NCBI GenBank assembly: GCA_964496575.1 | Contig: CAZCAC010000183.1 | Coordinates: 1-13,802, forward strand | DNA length: 13,802 nt | Direction of reading: 5' to 3' | DNA from: CAZCAC01 sp964496575 | GTDB lineage: Bacteria; Planctomycetota; UBA1135; GCA-002686595 | Part shown: positions 6,872-13,802 of the stretch, piece by piece | How the letters are laid out: the number at the start of each line of letters is the position of its first letter | Numbering within the stretch: position 1 is the stretch's first letter | Position numbers and translations under genes: made by a program | Notes under the pieces: model-generated | Database searches by the model: none | What the model was told of the DNA's origin: nothing | What the model saw: only the letters and a program-made list of their open reading frames with translations

Positions 6872-8341
6872 CTACTGCCCGCGGATCCCCTCCAGGCGTT
6901 TCGTCAGGCGCTCCACCACCTCGGGGTTCTCGGCGGCCACGTCGGCCCTCTCCTCCGGATCGGATTCCAGGTCGAAGAGGCGAACCGCGTCGAAGGGCTT
7001 GCCCGCCGGCTTCTCGCGTCCCCCCGAGCCGCTGCTGAAGATCGCCTTCCAGCGCCCTTCCCTCAGGGCGAACGTCCCGTTCGCCGAGTGGTGCACCACC
7101 GGCACACCCCGCTGCGCGCCAGGCTCTCCGCGCAGGAGCGGCAGCAGCGAGACGCTGTCCTCGGCGGCGCCCTCGACGACCTCCGCCCCGATCAGCGCCG
7201 CCAGGGTCGCGTAGAGATCGACGTGGCAGATCGGCTCGGCGTTCCTCGTTCCCGCCTCGATCCGTCCCGGCCACTTCGCGAAGAACGGCACGCGGTGGCC
7301 CGCCTCGTAGATGTCCGCCTTGGTCCCCCGCCACGCGCCGTTCGGCCGGTGGTGGCTGGGTCGGTAGCCCTGGTTCTTCGGGTTGGACACGTGATCCTCC
7401 CCGCCTTCTTCTCGCGCGAACATGTACGAGCCGTTGTCGGAGGTGCAGATCACCAGCGTCTCCTCCGCTACGCCGGTATCGCTCAGCGCCCTCAGCACGC
7501 GTCCGATCGTCCAGTCGACCTGCTCGATGAAGTCGCCGTACTCGCCGAGCCCGGTCCGCCCGCGGAAGTGGTCGTGCGGCAGGGTCGGCTTGTGCGGCGC
7601 GGTCAGCGGCAGGTAGAGGAAGAAGGGGCGCTCCCCACCGGCCGACGCCTCGATGAAGGCCACCGCCTCGCGAGTCAGGTCGTCGAGCACGTTCTCGAGG
7701 CGAAAGTCGATCGAGCGCGGTCCCTTGCGAACGAAGTGCGGGAACTTCATCCCCTTCTGCTGGACCGTCGGCTGCGCGGCGAAGTGATCATCGCGCACAT
7801 ACACGTAAGGCGCCATGTCGAGGGAAGCGGTCACCCCGAAGTAGCGGTCGAAGCCGTGGTGCGTCGGCCCGTCGGTGATCTTCCCCGTGAAGTCGATCCC
7901 CGGATCACCGGACCAGGTGGTCGTGTTGGCGTCGTCCGCGAGCTTGGGCAACGCCATCCCCAGGTGCCACTTGCCCACCGCGGCCGTGCGGTAGCCCGCT
8001 TCCTGGAACAAGGTGCCGAGCGTCGCCTGGCCGGGATCGAGCAGCGGCGTGCTGTAGCCGCCGAGCACACCGCTCTTCAGGCGGGAGCGCCAGCAGTAGC
8101 GGCCCGTCAGGAGCCCGTACCGCGTCGGCGTGCAGACCCCCGAGGGAGAGTGCGCGTCGGTGAAGGTCATCCCCTCCGCCGCGAGCCGGTCGAGGTGCGG
8201 CGTGGGGATGCGCGAGGCGGGGTTCAGCGCGTGGACGTCGCCGTAGCCGAGGTCATCGGCGAGGATCACCACGACGTTCGGCGATAGCTCCGGTGCGGTG
8301 GGCAGGAACGAGAGCAGGGACAGGATCAGGGCGTTCATCAT
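6872..8341 (-). CDS. Secreted arylsulfatase (formylglycine-dependent, S1 family)
   Basis: The product is 489 residues from the first of two adjacent ATGs (8341 and 8338). It hydrolyses sulfate esters, probably on glycans, outside the cytoplasm after a short N-terminal signal (MMNALILSLLSFLPTAPEL). S1 motifs are intact: metal-binding ADDLGYGD (D29, D30), the formylglycine site C70-T-P-T-R74 followed by YGLLTGRY, VGKWHLG, a second metal motif TSDNG, and RGTKADIYEAGHRVPFF ahead of the C-terminal subdomain. Cys70 needs oxidation by a maturation enzyme (FGE or anSME), which is not in the window. The length is usual for the family, but the substrate cannot be predicted from sequence alone. It is divergent from the PQQ-like gene (145-base gap) and heads the minus-strand run. 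The open frame continues to 8488, but that extension is Gly/Pro/Arg-rich and lacks a signal. Confidence 0.93.
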   Translation of the reverse strand: MMNALILSLLSFLPTAPELSPNVVVILADDLGYGDVHALNPASRIPTPHLDRLAAEGMTFTDAHSPSGVCTPTRYGLLTGRYCWRSRLKSGVLGGYSTPLLDPGQATLGTLFQEAGYRTAAVGKWHLGMALPKLADDANTTTWSGDPGIDFTGKITDGPTHHGFDRYFGVTASLDMAPYVYVRDDHFAAQPTVQQKGMKFPHFVRKGPRSIDFRLENVLDDLTREAVAFIEASAGGERPFFLYLPLTAPHKPTLPHDHFRGRTGLGEYGDFIEQVDWTIGRVLRALSDTGVAEETLVICTSDNGSYMFAREEGGEDHVSNPKNQGYRPSHHRPNGAWRGTKADIYEAGHRVPFFAKWPGRIEAGTRNAEPICHVDLYATLAALIGAEVVEGAAEDSVSLLPLLRGEPGAQRGVPVVHHSANGTFALREGRWKAIFSSGSGGREKPAGKPFDAVRLFDLESDPEERADVAAENPEVVERLTKRLEGIRGQ

Positions 8342-8486
8342 CGTCTGTACTGGACTGGTCTGGGGAGACCCGGGGAGGTCGGTGCAACCTCGACCCGAGG
8401 GACGTATCCTGCCCGCTGGGAGCGGTGATCGCCGCTCCTTTCTCGCCAGACCCGGCCCGCCGCCCCCGCCCCGAGTCCCCCACCGC
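8342..8486. promoter_or_regulatory. Divergent promoter region between sulfatase and PQQ-like genes, with inverted repeats
   Basis: Both flanking genes read outward from this 145-base gap, so it must hold two promoters. The strongest element is GGAGCGG (8419-8425), a 6-base spacer, then CCGCTCC (8432-8438). It could be a palindromic operator. On the plus strand it is followed by TTTCT and could also act as a leader hairpin about 48 bases before ATG 8487. Smaller inverted repeats are GGTCT/AGACC (8357-8370) and GAGGT/ACCTC (8375-8391). No clear -35/-10 pair was found. Confidence 0.45.
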
Positions 8487-10025
8487 ATGACGACCCCCCG
8501 CCAACCCCGCTGGAAGACCCTCCTGGCCGGTCTCGCCGTGATCGGCGTCGCGACCCCGTGCGTCAGGATGATCCCCGACGTGGCCGACTCGATGTTCCGC
8601 TCGGCGATCCTGGTGCTCGGCGTGCTCCTGGCTCTCCTGTGGATCCCGCTCTGGGTCCTCCTCCTCTCTCGCCTGCGCTGGAGGGTCCGCGGCGGCCTCC
8701 TCGCCGCGATGCTCGCGATCGGCGCTGCAACGAGCTTCGCGATTCGCGTCGACGGCTACCACGGCGACATCCTGCCGATCGTGAGCTGGGCCTGGGAGCC
8801 GGAGCTCGGCGCGGTCTACGACCCGGTCGGGAGCACGACCGCCACCTGGAATCGAGACGTGCCCGGAGCGATCGCCTCCCCGGCCTTCCTCGGCCCCGGC
8901 GGCACCAACCTCGTCACCGACGAAGCGCTGCCCGAGCGCTGGTTCGAACTCGAGCCCGAGGAGCGGTGGCGCCACAAGGTGGGCCTCGGCTGGTCCTCCT
9001 TCGCCGTCGCGCAGGGGCTGGCGATCACCCAGGAGCAGCGCGCCGACGAGGAGTACGTCGTCGCCTACGCCCTGGAGGACGGCGTCGCGGTGTGGGCCCA
9101 CCACCAGCCGGCGCGCTTCTCCGAGGAGTACGGCGGAGACGGGCCGCGAGCGACGCCGACGATCGTCGGGAAGCGGGTGCTCAGCATGGGAGCCACCGGC
9201 GTTCTCGACTGCCTCGCGCTCGAGAGCGGAGAGCTCCACTGGACGCGCTCGGTCCTCTTCGAGAACAAGCACTTGAACATCCCCTGGGGCAAGAGCTCGA
9301 GCCCGCTGGTGGTCGGCGATCAGGTCGTCGTCACCCTCGGCCGCGGAGAGGGCGGCTCGACCGCCGCGTACGCCCTGGAAGACGGCGGGCTGCTCTGGCG
9401 CAGCGGCGAGTTCGAGGCGAGCTACGCCACGCCCGTCCTGCGCGAGCTCGACGGCGAGCAGCAGATCGTGGTCCTGTACGCCGATCACCTCGCGGGACAC
9501 CGGCTCGAGACGGGCGAGGTGTTGTGGTCGACGCCGGTGCCCCGCGCGGCGGCGAACGTAGCCAATCCGGTAGTCCTCTCCGGCAGCCGGGTCCTGGCCT
9601 CGATCGGCTACGGCAAGGGCTCGCTCCTCTTCGAGGTCACCCGCGGCGAGGCCGGCACCTGGCAGGTGGAGCAGCTCTGGCGAAACCTGTCGATGAAGCC
9701 GAAGTTCACCAACCTCGTCATCCACGAGCCGCACGCCTACGGCCTCGACGAGGGACGACTCGCGTGCATCGACCTCTCGACCGGGCGCCGCGTCTGGAAG
9801 GGCGGCCGGTGGGGACACGGCCAGGTGCTGGGGGTGGGCGGCCACCTCGTCGTCCAGGCCGAAGACGGCGAGGTCGTCGTCATCGAGACCTCGCCGGAGG
9901 AGGAGCGGATCGTCCGGCGCTTCGACGCCCTGCGATCCAGGACCTGGAATCAGCCGACCATCGCCGGACGCTTCCTCCTGGTGCGCAACGACCAGGAGGC
10001 GATCTGCTTCGCCTGGCCGGAGTAG
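8487..10025 (+). CDS. Membrane-anchored PQQ-like beta-propeller protein
   Basis: The product is 512 residues from ATG 8487. Three N-terminal hydrophobic segments (about 11-26, 38-60 and 69-86) anchor it. From about residue 130 the protein is soluble and built of PQQ/BamB-type blades ending in Trp: VVAYALEDGVAVWAH, LDCLALESGELHWTRSV, AAYALEDGGLLWRSGE, AGHRLETGEVLWSTPVP and LACIDLSTGRRVWKGGR. Stretches such as GLGWSSFAVAQGLAITQEQR and GDGPRATPTI match a widespread planctomycete family annotated as PQQ-binding-like repeat proteins. No alcohol-dehydrogenase catalytic residues or adjacent-cysteine disulfide are evident, so it is more likely a binding or scaffold propeller than a quinoprotein enzyme. 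The frame is open from 8298, but the extra 63 residues are low-complexity and overlap the divergent control region. It has no Shine-Dalgarno and is preceded by CCCCCACCGC. Regulation may be shared with the divergent sulfatase. Confidence 0.88.
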   Translation: MTTPRQPRWKTLLAGLAVIGVATPCVRMIPDVADSMFRSAILVLGVLLALLWIPLWVLLLSRLRWRVRGGLLAAMLAIGAATSFAIRVDGYHGDILPIVSWAWEPELGAVYDPVGSTTATWNRDVPGAIASPAFLGPGGTNLVTDEALPERWFELEPEERWRHKVGLGWSSFAVAQGLAITQEQRADEEYVVAYALEDGVAVWAHHQPARFSEEYGGDGPRATPTIVGKRVLSMGATGVLDCLALESGELHWTRSVLFENKHLNIPWGKSSSPLVVGDQVVVTLGRGEGGSTAAYALEDGGLLWRSGEFEASYATPVLRELDGEQQIVVLYADHLAGHRLETGEVLWSTPVPRAAANVANPVVLSGSRVLASIGYGKGSLLFEVTRGEAGTWQVEQLWRNLSMKPKFTNLVIHEPHAYGLDEGRLACIDLSTGRRVWKGGRWGHGQVLGVGGHLVVQAEDGEVVVIETSPEEERIVRRFDALRSRTWNQPTIAGRFLLVRNDQEAICFAWPE

Positions 10026-10154
10026 GTCCACGCCCGCCCGACTCACCGCGGAGCCCCGCTCAGCGGAAAAACACCGGAAGTGCTGCCAAAACCGAGCACG
10101 ACGGCGTCTAGTCGGGTGTTGCGAACAGATCCTCCCCCGCCCCTCTCGCCGCTC

Positions 10155-12236
10155 ATGCCGCCTGCAACCCTCAGAATCCCCGCGACGCTCCTCCTGGCGC
10201 TGTTCGCGCTCGCCGGTCGCCCGGCCTCCGCGCAGGAGGCGTCAGGGCTGCTGCCCCGCCCCACGATCGCGGGACGAGTCCTGTGGCTGCGCGCGGACCG
10301 GGGCACCGAGGTGCTGCTCGGCAACATCGTGCCGCGCTGGAGCGGCTACGCCGCGCCTTCACCGGAGCTCACGCAGACGCTGGGCAGCTCGATGCCGCTG
10401 CGTGAGTCCTACGGGGCGAACGGCCGCGCGGCGCTACACTTCGACGGGGACGACTGGCTGGAGAGCGATCGCGGCATGCCGACCGGCAGCTACACCAAGA
10501 TCGTGGTGGTGCGGCTCGACGACTACGCGGCGAGCAACCACGTGCTCTCGGGCGAGACCGGACACGCGCTCTGCTTCGACCACACCGACACCGCCCAGCT
10601 CCATCATCACTCGGTCCCCTTCGTGACCAGCTCGATGCCGACCCCGCTGGGCGAGCCGACGATCCTGGTCGCGACCTTCGACGCGTCCACCGGCGCCGGA
10701 CACCTCTACCAGAACGGCGCGCTGGTCGGGAGCGGGAGCGCGGCTCCCAACGACGACCGGTCGATCCAGCTCGGCGCGTTCGCGGGGGGCGGCCACCTGC
10801 GCGGCGGGATCCCCGAGGTGCTCCTCTACGACCGGGTGCTGACCACGTTCGAACGCCGGTCGATCGAGGCGCTGCTCGAGTGGCGATACCGCTCGGTGGT
10901 GGCTCCGCGGGTCGACTTCACGCGCCTCCCGCGCCACGCCCAGGTGTTCCAGCGCGATGTCCTGGGGCAGGCCCGGCTGGTCGTCGAGGGCAGCGTCGAG
11001 ACCCCCGGCTACGACAGCATCGAGCTACGGGTCCTCCGCGATGGAGCCTCCTGGTCCAACCAGAGCCTGGCCCTGCAGTACAACGGCAACAGCGCCGGCT
11101 TCGACTTCAACGTGAACGTGCTCGCAGGCCTCTTCGACTACCAGCTCCTCGTCACCCTCGTGGCCGGGAGCGAGCGGGTCGCGATCCGCGAGGTCGATTC
11201 GATCGCCTGCGGGGATACGTTCCTGATCAACGGCCAGTCGAACGCCATCGCGGGCGACTTCTTCGACGAAGGACTCGCCAACCAGTCGCAGAGCTACTGG
11301 ATCCGCTCCTTCGGCAGCTCGGTCGATGACGGGACCCTGGTGCACGACCACAACTGGGGGCTCGCCGACGGCGGCGGGAGGTACTACCACTGCACCGTCG
11401 GCACCTGGGGCCTGCGCGCGGCGGAGCTGATCCTGCAAGAGGCGCAGGTCCCGATCGGACTGCTCAATGGCGCCGTCGGAGGCACCGCCATCGTCTATCA
11501 CCTGCGCAACGACGCGAATCCCACCGACGTGGACACGCTCTACGGGCGACTCCTCTACCGCGCGAGGCAGGCGGAGATCGATACGAAGGCGCGCGCGCTC
11601 ATGTGGTACCAGGGAGAGACCGATCGCGAGGAGATCGACGCGTACGAGCAGGATTTCGGGACCCTCTACGACTCGTGGCGTCAGGACTATCCCGCGCTGG
11701 AGAAGCTCTACGTCTTCCAGATCCGCAAGGGGTGCGGGGTGTATCGCTCGGGGGTGCGGGAGATCCATCGCACCGCCCCCGACCTGTACGCCGACGTCGA
11801 GGTGATGTCCACCACCGCCGCCCCCGGGCACGACGGCTGTCACTTCCACTACGCGGGCTACCGCGAGCTCGGCGACCGGATCGCGCGGCTGCTCGCCCGG
11901 GATCTTTACGGTTCGACCGATACGCAGGAGATCGACCCCCCGAACATCGCCTCCGCCCAGTTCGTCGGGCCCGGGCAGGACTCGATCCTGCTGACCTTCC
12001 GCGACCCCGACGACGTGCTGGTCTGGGAGGCCGGCTCGGAGGAGTTCTTCCTGCTCGACGACTCCGTCACGGTCGTCTCCGGTTCCGTCGCGGGGAGCAC
12101 GATCCTCCTGCTGCTGTCGGGGCCCACCGCCGCCACCACCATCACCTACGACGGGCACTGGGGAGCCGGGCCGTGGGTCCGCAATGCCCGCGGCGTGGGG
12201 GCGCTGACCTTCTTCGGCTTCCCGATCACGCCCTGA
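10155..12236 (+). CDS. Secreted LamG + sialate-O-acetylesterase-type (SASA/SGNH) carbohydrate esterase
   Basis: The product is 693 residues from ATG 10155. A signal peptide (1-26, ending RPASA|Q) is followed by four parts. Residues about 40-250 form a LamG/concanavalin-like domain (GRVLWLRAD, ALHFDGDDWLES, ending EVLLYDRVLTTFERRSIEAL). Residues about 255-350 form a beta-sandwich typical ahead of SASA domains (AQVFQRD). Residues about 350-590 are the esterase: G360-Q-S362-N with the nucleophile Ser, GGTA (442-445), WYQGETD (484-490) and D560-G-C-H563 completing the triad. Residues about 594-693 form a last beta domain. The family removes O-acetyl groups from sialic acids, xylan or other sugars; which one cannot be said. 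GTG 10080 would add 25 residues before the signal peptide and is unlikely. It lies 129 bases after the PQQ-like gene, and DUF2270 follows 33 bases later. Confidence 0.9.
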   Translation: MPPATLRIPATLLLALFALAGRPASAQEASGLLPRPTIAGRVLWLRADRGTEVLLGNIVPRWSGYAAPSPELTQTLGSSMPLRESYGANGRAALHFDGDDWLESDRGMPTGSYTKIVVVRLDDYAASNHVLSGETGHALCFDHTDTAQLHHHSVPFVTSSMPTPLGEPTILVATFDASTGAGHLYQNGALVGSGSAAPNDDRSIQLGAFAGGGHLRGGIPEVLLYDRVLTTFERRSIEALLEWRYRSVVAPRVDFTRLPRHAQVFQRDVLGQARLVVEGSVETPGYDSIELRVLRDGASWSNQSLALQYNGNSAGFDFNVNVLAGLFDYQLLVTLVAGSERVAIREVDSIACGDTFLINGQSNAIAGDFFDEGLANQSQSYWIRSFGSSVDDGTLVHDHNWGLADGGGRYYHCTVGTWGLRAAELILQEAQVPIGLLNGAVGGTAIVYHLRNDANPTDVDTLYGRLLYRARQAEIDTKARALMWYQGETDREEIDAYEQDFGTLYDSWRQDYPALEKLYVFQIRKGCGVYRSGVREIHRTAPDLYADVEVMSTTAAPGHDGCHFHYAGYRELGDRIARLLARDLYGSTDTQEIDPPNIASAQFVGPGQDSILLTFRDPDDVLVWEAGSEEFFLLDDSVTVVSGSVAGSTILLLLSGPTAATTITYDGHWGAGPWVRNARGVGALTFFGFPITP

Positions 12237-12250
12237 GTTGCTACCGTCCC

Positions 12251-12267
12251 CGGTGACCCGATCACCG
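12251..12267 (+). other. Small perfect hairpin between the esterase stop and the DUF2270 start
   Basis: CGGTGA (12251-12256) pairs perfectly with TCACCG (12262-12267) around CCCGA, ending two bases before ATG 12270. There is no T-run. In RNA it would sit just 5' of the start codon, so it could be a weak terminator for the esterase or affect initiation of the DUF2270 gene. A six-pair stem is easily found by chance in GC-rich DNA. Confidence 0.25.
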
Positions 12268-12269
12268 CG

Positions 12270-12965
12270 ATGGAAGCCCCGCAGCCCGAGTCCCCGCTCG
12301 ACAATCCCTCCTGTCTCCCCGACGCCTCGTTCCACATGGCGATGGCGCACCTCTACCGGGCGGAGATGAACCGGATGACGGCGTGGCGGGTACGGCTGGA
12401 CACGACCAGCAACTGGGCGATCCTGCTCACCACCGGGATCACCACGTTCACCCTGGGCACCAAGACGGTGCCGCACTACATCCTGCTCCTGGGCCTGGCG
12501 CTGATCGGCTTCTGCCTCTTCATCGAGGCGCGCCGCTACCAGCACCTGCACCACTCCAAGTGGCGCCTGCAGATGATGGACCGCCACTACTTCGGCGAAG
12601 CGCTCGATCCCGACCGCCGCCCGGGGCAGCAGGACTGGCGCCGGATCATGAGCCACGACCTCCGCCAGCCGCACTACACCATTCACTGGCGGCTGGCGAT
12701 CCGGCTGCGCCTGCGGCGCAACTACCTGATGCTCGTCTACTTCGCCACCGGGATCTGGATCACCAAGATCTTCATCCACCCGGGCAACGTGGCGGACCTC
12801 TCCGAGTTCTACGAACGACTGGCGATCGGGTCCCTCATCCCCAGCTGGTTCGTGCTGGTCACCGCCGCGCTCTTCGTCACCGGAGCGACGCTGCTGGCGT
12901 TCTTCACGCCGAGCGAGGAGTCGCTCGAGGAGTGGACGCACCGGGAGCACAGCGCGCGGGTCTGA
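12270..12965 (+). CDS. DUF2270 integral membrane protein
   Basis: The product is 231 residues and matches the DUF2270 family pattern throughout. It has an N-terminal AMAHLYRAEMNRMTAWRVRL (25-43) running into DTTSNWAILLTTG (44-56), IEARRYQHLHHSKWRLQMM (85-103), then ALDP (111-114) and RLRRNYL (147-153). Four hydrophobic segments lie at about 49-62, 69-86, 151-168 and 189-212. The cytoplasmic-looking loop between the second and third is rich in Arg, His and Trp. The family is widespread in bacteria and archaea and has no established function that I know; no catalytic motif stands out. The gene starts 33 bases after the esterase stop and ends 48 bases before the DUF1080 gene, so these three could be cotranscribed. 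The start is fixed by ATG 12270 close to the conserved region; no Shine-Dalgarno is visible. Confidence 0.92.
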   Translation: MEAPQPESPLDNPSCLPDASFHMAMAHLYRAEMNRMTAWRVRLDTTSNWAILLTTGITTFTLGTKTVPHYILLLGLALIGFCLFIEARRYQHLHHSKWRLQMMDRHYFGEALDPDRRPGQQDWRRIMSHDLRQPHYTIHWRLAIRLRLRRNYLMLVYFATGIWITKIFIHPGNVADLSEFYERLAIGSLIPSWFVLVTAALFVTGATLLAFFTPSEESLEEWTHREHSARV

Positions 12966-13013
12966 CACCGACCGGAACACCCCCTCCTCACTCCCCGAGC
13001 CCCGACCCTACCG

Positions 13014-13688
13014 ATGAGACTCCCGTCGCTCTTCCTCTTCTCGACCCTCCTGCTCACCGGCTGCGCCACCGGCCCCGAGACCACCGACCTCTTCAACGGC
13101 GAGGACCTCACCGGGTGGCACGCCGACGTCCCCGCGGCGGACTCGAACGCCGAGCTGCCCGCGTCCTTCGTGGTGGAGGACGGCATCCTGGTCAGTCAGG
13201 GAACGCCGCAGGGGCACCTCATCACTGATGCGATCTACGCCGACTACCGCCTGGTGGTCGAGTGGCGCTGGCCCGGCGAGCCGGGGAACTGCGGCATCCT
13301 GGTCCACTCCTCGACACCCCGTCGCCTGTACGGGATGTTCCCGCAGTCGATCGAGTGCCAGCTCTACTCCGGCAACGCGGGCGATTTCTGGTGCATCGGC
13401 GAGGACATCCGGGTACCGGACATGGTGGAGCGCCGCGGTGCGGAGGAGAGCTGGGGCGTCGACGAGGGACAGGCGCGCCGCATCCTCAACCTGACCGACG
13501 GCTCGGAGAAGCCGCCCGGCGAGTGGAACGAGATGGTCATCGAGTGCCGCGGCGACCGGATCGACGTCTGGGTCAACGGCGACCACGTCAATGACGGCTA
13601 CGAGTGCACGGCCAGCAGCGGGCAGATCGCGATTCAGGCGGAGGGAGCGGCTTGCGAGTTTCGGCGGGTGGAGCTCACTGCCCTCTGA
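13014..13688 (+). CDS. DUF1080 (3-keto-disaccharide hydrolase domain) lipoprotein
   Basis: The product is 224 residues with a lipoprotein signal ending in the lipobox LLTGC (Cys17), so it should be lipid-anchored in the cell envelope. The remainder is one concanavalin-like DUF1080 domain. It opens with DLFNGEDLTGWHAD, continues with YADYRLVVEWRWPG, GNCGILVHSS and PQSIECQLYSGNAGDFW, and closes with GEWNEMVIECRGDRIDVWVN and SGQIAIQAEGAACEFRRVEL. Family members in Bacteroides cleave 3-keto-glycosides produced by partner oxidoreductases. Such a partner (GFO/IDH/MocA type) is common beside planctomycete copies but is absent here; it could lie to the right of the window. Length is normal for a single-domain member. 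It ends 114 bases before the window edge and is the last of four plus-strand genes. Confidence 0.92.
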   Translation: MRLPSLFLFSTLLLTGCATGPETTDLFNGEDLTGWHADVPAADSNAELPASFVVEDGILVSQGTPQGHLITDAIYADYRLVVEWRWPGEPGNCGILVHSSTPRRLYGMFPQSIECQLYSGNAGDFWCIGEDIRVPDMVERRGAEESWGVDEGQARRILNLTDGSEKPPGEWNEMVIECRGDRIDVWVNGDHVNDGYECTASSGQIAIQAEGAACEFRRVELTAL

Positions 13689-13802
13689 CTCCTGAGGGGA
13701 ACCAGGACCAGGGATCGGACAGAGAGGACAGAGAGCCAGAGCCAGAGCCAGAGATTTAACCACAGAGGACACAGAGGACACAGAGATCAGAACCAGAAGA
13801 AG
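13689..13802. repeat. Intergenic tract of short purine-rich tandem repeats, including 9-bp CACAGAGGA units
   Basis: No coding region is visible. Three tandem blocks follow one another. GGACAGAGA occurs twice (13717-13734), GCCAGA three times (13735-13752), and after ATTTAAC (13754-13760) CACAGAGGA occurs twice plus a diverged third copy, CACAGAGAT (13761-13787). The 9-bp units of the first and last blocks are one-base variants of each other when rotated. The plus strand is A/G/C-rich and almost T-free, unlike the surrounding GC-rich genes. I have seen TTAACCACAGAG-type arrays between genes of many environmental bacteria; their role is not known to me. The array may continue past the edge. Confidence 0.75.

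Noticed and set aside
6783..7334. N-terminal extension of the propeller frame upstream of Met 6782
   Set aside because: It lies within the sulfatase coding region, is low-complexity, and the signal peptide and ribosome site place the start at 6782.
8253..10046. 597-codon antisense frame opposite the PQQ-like gene
   Set aside because: It is Asp/Arg/Ala-rich without structure and overlaps both the real propeller gene and the divergent control region.
10056..10070. CCGC-TCA-GCGG stem followed by AAAAA after the PQQ-like gene
   Set aside because: The stem is four pairs and the run is A rather than T on the coding strand, so it does not fit an intrinsic terminator for that gene.
11025..12980. 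651-codon antisense frame across the esterase and DUF2270 genes
   Set aside because: It spans two well-supported plus-strand genes and an intergenic gap, and shows no recognisable protein features.
13717..13787. Possible CRISPR array at the right edge
   Set aside because: The units are 6-9 bases and directly abutting, with no spacers, and no cas gene is present.

Overview
This is a gene-dense, very GC-rich window in which almost every product is predicted to be exported or membrane-bound. It looks like Planctomycetota. Reasons: a secreted arylsulfatase, a 3-keto-disaccharide hydrolase (DUF1080) lipoprotein, a membrane-tethered PQQ-like propeller and large secreted multidomain proteins occur together. 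Two proteins also share a Cys/Gly-rich C-terminal module that I associate with marine planctomycete surface proteins. Most forward-strand starts have no Shine-Dalgarno sequence. The phylum is inferred from gene content; there is no rRNA or other marker gene here.

Layout, left to right. 1-208: the last 68 codons of a secreted protein with the shared module. 363-2054: a GT39-type membrane glycosyltransferase. 2156-4834: an 892-residue secreted protein joining an alpha/beta-hydrolase-like domain, TPR-like helices, about 20-residue G..V...W repeats and a peptidase-like domain; both enzyme-like domains seem to lack catalytic residues. Facing it on the minus strand is a run of three genes: a sulfatase (8341-6872), a secreted beta-propeller protein with the shared module (6782-5577) and a secreted NTF2/DUF4440-like protein (5404-4856). 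The plus strand resumes with a PQQ-like propeller (8487-10025, divergent from the sulfatase), a LamG + sialate-O-acetylesterase-type esterase (10155-12236), a DUF2270 membrane protein (12270-12965) and a DUF1080 lipoprotein (13014-13688). The right edge (13689-13802) is non-coding and made largely of short tandem repeats, including 9-bp CACAGAGGA units.

Taken together, the sulfatase, the SGNH/SASA esterase with its LamG domain and the DUF1080 lipoprotein suggest use of decorated (sulfated, O-acetylated) glycans outside the cytoplasm. They are not one operon and no polysaccharide lyase, classic glycoside hydrolase or transporter is present, so this is loose functional clustering. No tRNA, rRNA, CRISPR array, transposase, integrase or recognised defence system was seen. 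The best leads for something undescribed are the apparent double pseudoenzyme, the shared C-terminal module and the intergenic 9-bp repeat array.
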